From assembly GCA_900769525.1 (NCBI GenBank), contig CAAGGY010000150.1, positions 1 to 5,164 of the forward strand: a DNA stretch of 5,164 bases, read 5' to 3'. The DNA comes from an uncultured Alistipes sp. (GTDB lineage: Bacteria; Bacteroidota; Bacteroidia; Bacteroidales; Rikenellaceae). This document shows, in pieces, positions 1 to 5,164 of this stretch. Made by a program: the position numbers and the translations under genes. Below the pieces are notes generated by a model that was given only the letters and a program-made list of their open reading frames with translations, did no database searches and was not told the origin of the DNA. Within the stretch, counting starts at the first letter, position 1, and every line of letters starts with the position of its first letter.

Positions 1-1131
1 GTCTTAGGTATGAGCCTCGGAGGCTACGGCACACTCGACTTTGCTGCAACATATCCCGATCGTACGGCAGCTGCCGTGGCACTATGTGGCGGCTCCTCGA
101 AACGAGGTGAGGCACTACATAAGCTCAACGAAGTACCACTCTGGATTATGCACGGCACGGCCGATGCTGCTGTTGCTGTCAGCGAGTCACGCAGAGTGAA
201 GGCAGGAATGAGCGAGGGGGATGCCTCACTGCCACGCCTACGCTACGACGAGCAGGTGGGCGCCAACCACTCTGTCTACGCACGTGTCTTCTACGTCGAC
301 GAGATCTACACCTGGCTTATGAAGCACTCGATAACAGATACTCTTCGCCCTGTAGACACCAGCGTGCAGCTCCCATATTCACGTTTCAGCACCTCAAGAA
401 GCGCCTACGCAGGCCTTCCTCGTGGTGGTGGCAAGGTGCAGATTATCGACCCTCCAACAACGTCGAACACCAAAGGACGCTATCTTGACGAGAGTGGAGC
501 TACTGCTCAGGCGCCTCAGCCCGCAGTAGAGAGTAGCACGAGCAGCGAAGAAAAGCCGCAGACAAGCGAGCCACAGCAGAGCAAGCCAGCGGCTACAACG
601 CCAAGCACAAACTTTATATATCATACGATTGTTGATGGCGACACGCTTGGTCATATTGCAGCTAAGTATGGCACTACCGTGTCGAAGCTCTGCCAGCTCA
701 ACAATATGCAAAAGAGCGATATCCTCAAGCTCGGCAGAAAGATTATTGTTGGTCAGGCCCCTGCTCAACCAGAGGTAGTATACCACACAGTCGAGACGGG
801 TGACTCATATTGGAAGATTGCTCAGAAGTATAAGACTACTACCGATGAGCTCTTCCGCCTCAACAACATCTCCTCAGAGACAATCCTGCACCCTGGGGAT
901 AAGATTATCGTATCAAGCAAGATGCCCGCAAACAGTTCGCAGAAGAGTTCGCAGAAGAGTAGCAACACCGCAAACTCGTCATCTTCAGCACAGTACCACA
1001 CCATTACAGATGGCGACACACTCGGCCACCTTGCCGTAAAATACAAGACAACGGTAAAGAGAATTTGTGAGCTCAACGGCATTACAGATACCACAATCCT
1101 GAAGCTTGGTAAAAAGCTCAGAGTGAAGTAG
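1..1131 (+). CDS. Alpha/beta-hydrolase (predicted esterase/peptidase) fused to three LysM domains, 5'-partial
   Basis: The frame is open from base 1, so the true start and any signal peptide lie upstream; 376 codons are visible (numbered from base 1). Residues 1-107 are the C-terminal half of an alpha/beta-hydrolase resembling the COG4099-type predicted peptidase/esterase group. The nucleophile elbow GMSLGG places Ser5, HGTADAAV gives the likely acid Asp55, and GANHSVY gives His90, so a full catalytic triad is present. Residues ~108-206 are a low-complexity Pro/Ser/Thr/Gln/Glu linker. Three LysM domains follow at ~207-250, 261-304 and 332-375, each starting YHT and ending near G-x-K-[IL]-x-V; the protein stops right after the third. 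LysM binds N-acetylglucosamine-containing glycans such as peptidoglycan, so an exported or periplasmic hydrolase held at the cell wall is inferred. The substrate cannot be told. The catalytic half and the LysM half are continuous with no frameshift. Family calls are firm; the exact function is not. Confidence 0.85.
   Translation, partial: VLGMSLGGYGTLDFAATYPDRTAAAVALCGGSSKRGEALHKLNEVPLWIMHGTADAAVAVSESRRVKAGMSEGDASLPRLRYDEQVGANHSVYARVFYVDEIYTWLMKHSITDTLRPVDTSVQLPYSRFSTSRSAYAGLPRGGGKVQIIDPPTTSNTKGRYLDESGATAQAPQPAVESSTSSEEKPQTSEPQQSKPAATTPSTNFIYHTIVDGDTLGHIAAKYGTTVSKLCQLNNMQKSDILKLGRKIIVGQAPAQPEVVYHTVETGDSYWKIAQKYKTTTDELFRLNNISSETILHPGDKIIVSSKMPANSSQKSSQKSSNTANSSSSAQYHTITDGDTLGHLAVKYKTTVKRICELNGITDTTILKLGKKLRVK
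934..960 (+). repeat. 12-bp in-frame tandem repeat in the LysM2-LysM3 linker
   Basis: The unit AGTTCGCAGAAG occurs at 934-945 and 946-957, followed by a partial third copy (AGT). It encodes the repeated Ser-Ser-Gln-Lys stretch of the linker between the second and third LysM domains. Being a multiple of three, it can expand or contract by slippage without breaking the frame, changing only linker length. Confidence 0.8.
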
Positions 1132-1134
1132 TGG

Positions 1135-1155
1135 ATTACTTAAAAGTAATATTTT
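1135..1155 (+). terminator. Weak AT-rich inverted repeat after the hydrolase-LysM gene, possible terminator
   Basis: ATTACTT (1135-1141) and AAGTAAT (1144-1150) are perfect inverted repeats around two A bases, so a realistic hairpin has 6 bp and a 4-base loop. It starts three bases after the stop codon and is followed by ATTTT. Only one pair is G-C, so it would be a weak intrinsic terminator; it could equally be a chance palindrome or part of the dxs control region that begins just downstream. Confidence 0.3.
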
Positions 1156-1171
1156 GCTACACTTTGCTACA
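1153..1171 (+). repeat. Two direct repeats TTTGCTACA, 10 bp apart, upstream of dxs
   Basis: TTTGCTACA occurs at 1153-1161 and again at 1163-1171 with one base between copies, a centre-to-centre distance of 10 bp, about one helical turn. Both copies contain a TTTG that could act as the upstream (-33) promoter element. The phasing would also suit a tandem regulator site, but no regulator can be named. Confidence 0.6.
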
Positions 1172-1198
1172 AAATACCGAAAAAAAGGAGTATCTTTG
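1163..1198 (+). promoter_or_regulatory. Probable Bacteroidota sigma-ABfr-type promoter for dxs
   Basis: TATCTTTG at 1191-1198 is an exact match to the Bacteroidota -7 consensus TAnnTTTG. The nearest upstream TTTG (1163-1166, a -33 candidate) is 24 bases before it, slightly longer than usual, and the spacer contains a run of seven A (1180-1186). Transcription would be expected to start near 1205, giving a leader of about 34 bases before the dxs ATG at 1239. There is no strong Shine-Dalgarno sequence in that leader, which is normal for this phylum. Confidence 0.65.
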
Positions 1199-1238
1199 TG
1201 CTTACACTTAAACAGAAATAGCAATAAGAGTAACAACA

Positions 1239-3098
1239 ATGGAGAATAGAGAGTACAGATATCTTAACTCTATAAACTCACCTACTGAGCTTAAAAAGCT
1301 CACGGAGGAGGAGCTTGTGCTCTATTGCGAGGAGCTACGAAGCTACATTATCGAGTGCTGCGCATCAAATCCTGGCCACCTCGGCTCAAGCCTTGGTGCT
1401 GTGGAGCTTACTGTGGCCTTGCACTATGTCTACGACACCCCCGAAGACCGCATCGTCTGGGATGTGGGACACCAGGCCTATGCCCATAAGATTATCACGG
1501 GTCGTCGTGAAGCCTTTCTCAACAACCGTAAGCAAGGCGGAATAAGCGGCTTCCCACGCATGGCCGAGAGCAAGTATGACGCCTTTGGCGCTGGACACTC
1601 GTCGGTAAGTATCTCGGCAGCCTTCGGTATGGCAAAGGCTGTGGAGATGAGTGGTGGTAAGCAGCATGTCGTGGCAGTCATTGGCGATGGCGCTATGACG
1701 GGTGGTCTTGCATTCGAGGGCCTTAACAATGCTGGTGCCTCACCAACAACCAACCTCTTGGTTGTGCTCAACGACAATGAGATGTCTATTGACAAACCTA
1801 CGGGAGCACTCGATCGCCACCTTGTTCGTATGTCGACCTCGAAGTGGTACAATGGTCTTAAACGCACGCTTTGGAAGGGACTCGGAGTAATACCTCCGCT
1901 ACATCGCCTCGTTCGCAAGACTGGAAATGCAATCAAGCAGGGACTGCTGCAAAATAGCAACCTCTTTGAGAGTTTCAACTTCCGATATTTTGGCGCTATC
2001 GACGGCCACAACATCGCTGAGCTTATCCGCACACTCCGTGCCCTCAAAGAGATTAATGGCCCTAAACTACTGCATATCAAGACTAAAAAGGGTAAGGGAT
2101 ATGCCCCTGCTGAGGCAAATCCATCGGTATGGCACGCTCCAGGCCGCTTCGACGTGGCAACGGGCGAGCGTAAGCGCTCAGACTACCCCGCTGCCCGCTA
2201 CCAGGATGTATTTGGCCAGACACTTCTCGAACTTACTCGCCTCGATGAGCGTGTTGTGGGTATCACACCCGCCATGCCATCTGGCTGTTCGATGAATATT
2301 GTCATGGAGCAGATGCCCCAGCGTTGCTTCGACGTAGGTATCGCCGAGGGACACGCTGTGACCTTCTCGGCAGGCCTCGCCGCCCAGGGTAAACGCCCAT
2401 TCTGCAACATCTACTCGACATTTATGCAGCGTGCCTACGACAATGTTATCCACGATGTAGCACTCCAGCGCCTACCCGTCGTGATGTGCCTCGACCGTGG
2501 TGGCATTGTGGGCGAAGATGGCGCTACACACCACGGAGCATTCGACTTGGCATACTTTGGATGTGTGCCAAACCTCATAATTGCAGCACCTCGCAACGAG
2601 CTTATGCTACGCAACATGATGTACACCGCACTTAATGCCGACTCGCCAGTTGTGATACGATATCCTCGTGGTATCGGCAATGGCACCGAGTGGCAGGATA
2701 TGCCATTCGAGAGGCTCGAGATTGGCCGTGGCGAGTCTCTGCGTGAAGGTAGCGATATCGCAATCATCGCTGTGGGAACAATGGCCAATGTGGCACTACG
2801 TGCTGCCGAGAGAGCGACAAAGAGTGTGGCAGTCTACGACCTTCGTTTTGCCAAGCCTCTCGACGAGGAGCTTATCACCAATATAGGCAAGAGATTTAAG
2901 CGTGTTATAACCATTGAGGATGGTGTTATTCGTGGCGGTGTTGGAGAGGCTGTAGCAGCCCTCCTATCGAAGAGTGGCCTACATCCTGAGATTACCACTC
3001 TCGGTATTGGTGACAACTTTGTGGAGCAGGGCACACCCGAACAGCTATATGCAGAGTGTGGTTACGACGAGAATGCTCTCTTTGAGTTACTGAAATAG
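1239..3098 (+). CDS. dxs: 1-deoxy-D-xylulose-5-phosphate synthase
   Basis: This thiamine-diphosphate enzyme condenses pyruvate with glyceraldehyde 3-phosphate to DXP, the first step of the MEP isoprenoid pathway and also a precursor step for thiamine and pyridoxal phosphate. It is cytosolic and normally a homodimer. The 619-residue length is full for the family. Visible motifs are GHLGSSLG with His47, VGHQAYAHKIITGR (77-90), GAGHSS with His120, the ThDP/Mg motif GDGAMTGG (149-156) with NDN at 178-180, GKGYAPAE (285-292), GIAEGHAVT with catalytic Glu370, YSTFMQRAYD with Arg398, DGATHHGAFD (427-436) with Asp427 and His431, and RYPRG (474-478). The order is ThDP-binding domain (~1-310), pyrimidine-binding transketolase domain (~317-480) and C-terminal transketolase domain (~490-612). 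The ATG at 1239 gives an N-terminus that aligns with known DXS proteins and sits at a proper distance from the promoter. No key residue is missing. Confidence 0.97.
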   Translation: MENREYRYLNSINSPTELKKLTEEELVLYCEELRSYIIECCASNPGHLGSSLGAVELTVALHYVYDTPEDRIVWDVGHQAYAHKIITGRREAFLNNRKQGGISGFPRMAESKYDAFGAGHSSVSISAAFGMAKAVEMSGGKQHVVAVIGDGAMTGGLAFEGLNNAGASPTTNLLVVLNDNEMSIDKPTGALDRHLVRMSTSKWYNGLKRTLWKGLGVIPPLHRLVRKTGNAIKQGLLQNSNLFESFNFRYFGAIDGHNIAELIRTLRALKEINGPKLLHIKTKKGKGYAPAEANPSVWHAPGRFDVATGERKRSDYPAARYQDVFGQTLLELTRLDERVVGITPAMPSGCSMNIVMEQMPQRCFDVGIAEGHAVTFSAGLAAQGKRPFCNIYSTFMQRAYDNVIHDVALQRLPVVMCLDRGGIVGEDGATHHGAFDLAYFGCVPNLIIAAPRNELMLRNMMYTALNADSPVVIRYPRGIGNGTEWQDMPFERLEIGRGESLREGSDIAIIAVGTMANVALRAAERATKSVAVYDLRFAKPLDEELITNIGKRFKRVITIEDGVIRGGVGEAVAALLSKSGLHPEITTLGIGDNFVEQGTPEQLYAECGYDENALFELLK

Positions 3099-3136
3099 AG
3101 GGGATAAGAGTAGAATTATTTGATATTTGTGAGAGT

Positions 3137-4390
3137 ATGAAAGTATATAAATTTGGAGGTGCGTCCGTGAAAGATGCAGCGGGCGTGCGCAACCTTTTAG
3201 ATATTGTAAGCGGAGAGCAGGAGCTATTCATCATCGTCTCGGCAATGGGCAAGACAACAAACGCCCTCGAGTCGGTGTTTAGTGCTATGCAGCAGGGTGA
3301 CGAGGCAGCAGCCTTGGAGCGTATAGATGCAAGCTATGCCTACCACCGTGCAATCATAGATGAGCTGCTGGGTGCCGACCGCACAATCGAGGATATCGAC
3401 AAGCTCTTCGAGCAGCTTCGCAACATTGTGCGCAACACCATCTACCGCTCATCAGATGCCGAGCTTTGGTACGACACTATCGTTGCGTATGGTGAGCTTA
3501 TCTCGACAACAATAATCTCGAACTACCTCAATGGCCACGGCGTGAAGAACCGCTGGGTAGATATGCGTCGTGCCTTCCTTACTGAGCAGCGACACAAGGA
3601 TGCAAATGTCAACCTTGAGGCTACTGAGATTCGCCTTAAACGAGAGATTGCCGGCAGCGACGTGTCGGTATTCGTTGGTCAGGGCTTTATTGGCGGTGCT
3701 CCAGATGGCACCACCACAACACTTGGTCGTGAGGGCTCGGACTACTCGGCAGCCATCGTTGCCAATGTGCTTGGCGCTGAGTCGATGAGCGTATGGAAGG
3801 ATGTAGATGGTATCCTCAATGCCGATCCAAAGATCTTCCCCGATGCTCGCAAGATTGAGCGTCTAAACTATATGGATACCATTGAGATGGCCTACAGCGG
3901 TGCTCAGATTATCCACCCTAAGACCATCAAGCCTCTGCAGCAGAAGAACATACCACTCTACGTGCGTCCATTTGGTAATAAGCACGCATCAGGCTCAGTG
4001 ATTACGGGCGATGTTGAACGTGCCTATGAGCCTATTATGATTCAGAAGAGCAATCAGGTGTTGCTTAAGCTCCACTCTCGAGACCTCTCGTTTGTACTTG
4101 AGGAGAAGTTTGCAAAGGTGTTCAATACCTTTGATAGTCACCGTATTAAGACCAACATCGTTCACAACTCGGCTGTAGACCTCTATATGTCGGTTGATAG
4201 CTCATGGCACATCGACGACGCTATCTTGGAGCTTGAGGCCGAGGGCTTCGACGTTGAGAAGAGCGAGGACGTTGAGATGGTAACAATTCGCTACTACAAC
4301 GATGAGCTCTACCACCGCTACGCCTTTGATGAGCGCATAATCATCAAGCAGGTGACACCTCACTCGCTACGCTTCGTACGACACAAGTAG
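3137..4390 (+). CDS. lysC: Monofunctional aspartate kinase, Bacteroidota type with C-terminal ACT region
   Basis: It phosphorylates L-aspartate to 4-aspartyl phosphate, the entry step to lysine/diaminopimelate, threonine and methionine. The 417 residues are the usual length of a kinase without a homoserine dehydrogenase fusion. The amino-acid-kinase fold (~1-290) shows KFGGAS (5-10), VSAMGKTTN (34-42), GE at 119-120, VGQGFIGG (180-187), TTLGREGSDYSAA (194-206), WKDVDG (220-225), DPKIFPDARKI (230-240) and GAQIIHPKTI (255-264). Residues ~300-417 form the regulatory ACT region, starting MIQKSNQVLLKLHSRDLSFV, in the divergent form common in Bacteroidota. Feedback control by an end product is expected from the family, but the effector cannot be read. 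It starts 38 bases after dxs on the same strand with no good promoter or terminator between, so co-transcription is likely. No Shine-Dalgarno sequence is evident. The symbol lysC is a family assignment; ask would serve equally. Confidence 0.94.
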   Translation: MKVYKFGGASVKDAAGVRNLLDIVSGEQELFIIVSAMGKTTNALESVFSAMQQGDEAAALERIDASYAYHRAIIDELLGADRTIEDIDKLFEQLRNIVRNTIYRSSDAELWYDTIVAYGELISTTIISNYLNGHGVKNRWVDMRRAFLTEQRHKDANVNLEATEIRLKREIAGSDVSVFVGQGFIGGAPDGTTTTLGREGSDYSAAIVANVLGAESMSVWKDVDGILNADPKIFPDARKIERLNYMDTIEMAYSGAQIIHPKTIKPLQQKNIPLYVRPFGNKHASGSVITGDVERAYEPIMIQKSNQVLLKLHSRDLSFVLEEKFAKVFNTFDSHRIKTNIVHNSAVDLYMSVDSSWHIDDAILELEAEGFDVEKSEDVEMVTIRYYNDELYHRYAFDERIIIKQVTPHSLRFVRHK

Positions 4391-4400
4391 CAAGATATGA

Positions 4401-4451
4401 AAACATAATAGGCTGTTAAGCTTCTGCTTAACAGCCTATTATGTTTGTTTT
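4401..4451. terminator. Perfect 21-bp hairpin, bidirectional terminator between convergent genes
   Basis: Arms 4401-4421 and 4426-4446 are exact reverse complements around a TTCT loop (4422-4425). The stem is AT-rich outside and carries a GGCTG core. On the + strand the 3' arm runs into GTTTGTTTT (to 4451), a U-rich tail for the aspartate kinase transcript. On the - strand the arm ends ATGTTTTCATATCTT, a fair U-rich tail for the outer-membrane gene. It lies 10 bases after the + strand stop (4390) and 15 bases after the - strand stop (4462), as expected for a terminator shared by converging genes. Confidence 0.9.
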
Positions 4452-4461
4452 AGACTCCTTG

Positions 4462-5147
4462 TTAGAATGGGTAGCCCACACCGAAGTTTAGCGCCATATT
4501 CTTCCACTTCAAATTATGGATCCATCGCTGACCCTCTGCAAGAGCTGGGTTGTGGAGCTGAAGGCCGAGGTCGACACGCAGAATCACGAAGGTAGCGTCG
4601 ATGCGAACACCCAAACCGGTGTTAAAGCCAAGCTGCTTGTAGAACTCATCAAAGCGGAAGACCTCCTCGGGGCTACTTGCCTGAGATTCACGTAGATACC
4701 ACACATTACCCGCATCGAAGAATATCGCTCCATAGAAGATACCCCACACAGGGAAACGAAACTCAAGGTTAGCCTCAAGGCGCATATCACCAACCTGCGC
4801 AGGATAGAGCCTATTGGTCATACTCCTTGAACCTCCAGGACCGAGAGTGCGTGGCACCCATCCACGCATTGAGTTAGCACCACCGCAATAGAACATTCTA
4901 TCAAACGGGATTGAACGTCCGTGCGAGTTTCCATACGTAACGCCAACACCAGCAAAGAAGCGACCAGCAAGCGACATCTTATATCCGAGGTCGTGGGTGT
5001 GGCTGATGTTGACATCTGCACGCAGATACTGCGAGTAGCGAATACCAAAAATCTCGTAATAGTCCTTACCAGCAGCATGGTGTGAGAATAGCGACGCAAG
5101 GCCATGAATCAGGTTACCCGACGTCTCAAGATTTGTGCGCAGAAGCG
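4462..5147 (-). CDS. tamL: TamL/BamA-like outer-membrane Omp85 protein, C-terminal part only
   Basis: Reading the - strand from 5147 down to the TAA at 4462-4464 gives ~227 residues of an open frame with no start in view; the ATG at 4977 is internal. The peptide begins LLRTNLETSGNLIHG, continues through YEIFGIRYSQYLRAD and RFFAGVGVTYGNS, then FYCGGANSMRGWVPRTLGPG, whose RGW (residues 94-96 of the visible part) is the conserved [VIM]RG[FYW] motif of the Omp85 lumenal loop. LEANLEFRFPVWGIFYGAIFFDAGNVW and the C-terminal GYPF with final Phe match the last barrel strands and beta-signal. The pattern fits Bacteroidota TamL, a lipoprotein relative of TamA that works in outer-membrane assembly; BamA itself is less likely but not excluded because the POTRA domains and N-terminus are outside the window. 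Whole family members are several hundred residues long, so most is missing. It converges on the aspartate kinase gene and shares its terminator. Bases beyond 5147 are adapter and are excluded. Confidence 0.85.
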
Positions 5148-5164
5148 AGATCGGAAGAGCACAC
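5148..5164 (+). other. Illumina TruSeq adapter remnant (not genomic)
   Basis: The final 17 bases, AGATCGGAAGAGCACAC, are identical to the first 17 bases of the standard Illumina TruSeq read-1 3' adapter. They end exactly at the window end, as expected when untrimmed reads run through a short insert. In the - strand outer-membrane frame they would be read as CALPI plus part of a Ser codon, with no stop, so a gene caller would accept them as protein. Confidence 0.95.

Noticed and set aside
1186..1221. AGGAG followed by a GTG-started seven-codon frame (1198 to TAG at about 1221), resembling a leader peptide before dxs
   Set aside because: The AGGAG and the GTG overlap the TATCTTTG promoter element, so they would lie upstream of the expected transcript. 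The peptide also has no run of pathway-related residues that would suggest attenuation.
1478..2080. 200-codon open frame on the minus strand inside dxs
   Set aside because: It lies wholly within the well-conserved dxs coding sequence, and its translation shows no recognisable domain. It is an antisense shadow of the dxs codons.
3122..3129. GATATTTG, one mismatch from the TAnnTTTG element, just before the aspartate kinase start
   Set aside because: The conserved first T is replaced, there is no TTTG at a suitable distance upstream, and it would leave almost no leader before the ATG at 3137. A co-transcript with dxs explains the layout better.
3149..3166. KFGGAS in place of the more usual KFGGTS in aspartate kinase
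   Set aside because: The rest of the kinase motif set is intact, and from memory Bacteroidota aspartate kinases often carry Ala here, so it does not suggest loss of activity.
4462..4977. A complete 171-residue outer-membrane protein starting at the ATG at 4977
   Set aside because: The frame stays open upstream to the window end, and the extra residues (LLRTNLETSGN... to ...THDLGYK) fit the same Omp85 barrel, so this Met is internal and the gene is truncated by the window.
5148..5164. Terminal bases as genuine coding sequence of the outer-membrane protein
   Set aside because: They are identical to the start of the Illumina TruSeq adapter and end with the contig, so they are treated as an artefact.

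Overview
The window looks like a chromosomal fragment of a Bacteroidales-type bacterium (Bacteroidota; Rikenellaceae/Alistipes-like at a guess). The grounds are a TAnnTTTG promoter element in front of dxs, starts without a clear Shine-Dalgarno sequence, an aspartate kinase with the C-terminal region typical of this phylum, and an Omp85 protein whose C-terminus resembles Bacteroidota TamL. No mobile element, tRNA, rRNA, CRISPR array or phage gene was seen.

Layout. Positions 1-1131 (+) hold the 3' part of a gene for an alpha/beta-hydrolase joined through a Pro/Ser/Thr/Gln-rich linker to three LysM domains; its 5' end lies outside the window. The 107-base gap 1132-1238 holds a weak AT-rich inverted repeat, a 10-bp-phased direct repeat and a Bacteroidota promoter. 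dxs (1239-3098, +) and, 38 bases on, a monofunctional aspartate kinase gene (3137-4390, +) probably form one transcript. A perfect 21-bp hairpin at 4401-4446 separates them from a convergent minus-strand gene (4462 to the window end) encoding the last ~227 residues of a TamL/BamA-like outer-membrane beta-barrel.

The genes share a loose envelope theme. DXS starts the isoprenoid pathway that supplies undecaprenyl carrier lipid. Aspartate kinase starts the pathway to diaminopimelate for peptidoglycan. The LysM domains should bind peptidoglycan, and the Omp85 protein serves outer-membrane assembly. This link is inference; only the dxs-aspartate kinase pair looks co-transcribed.

The last 17 bases (5148-5164) are not genomic: they equal the start of the Illumina TruSeq read-1 adapter and extend the minus-strand reading frame with false residues. 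No clearly new biological system is visible. The most interesting real biology is the hydrolase-LysM fusion.
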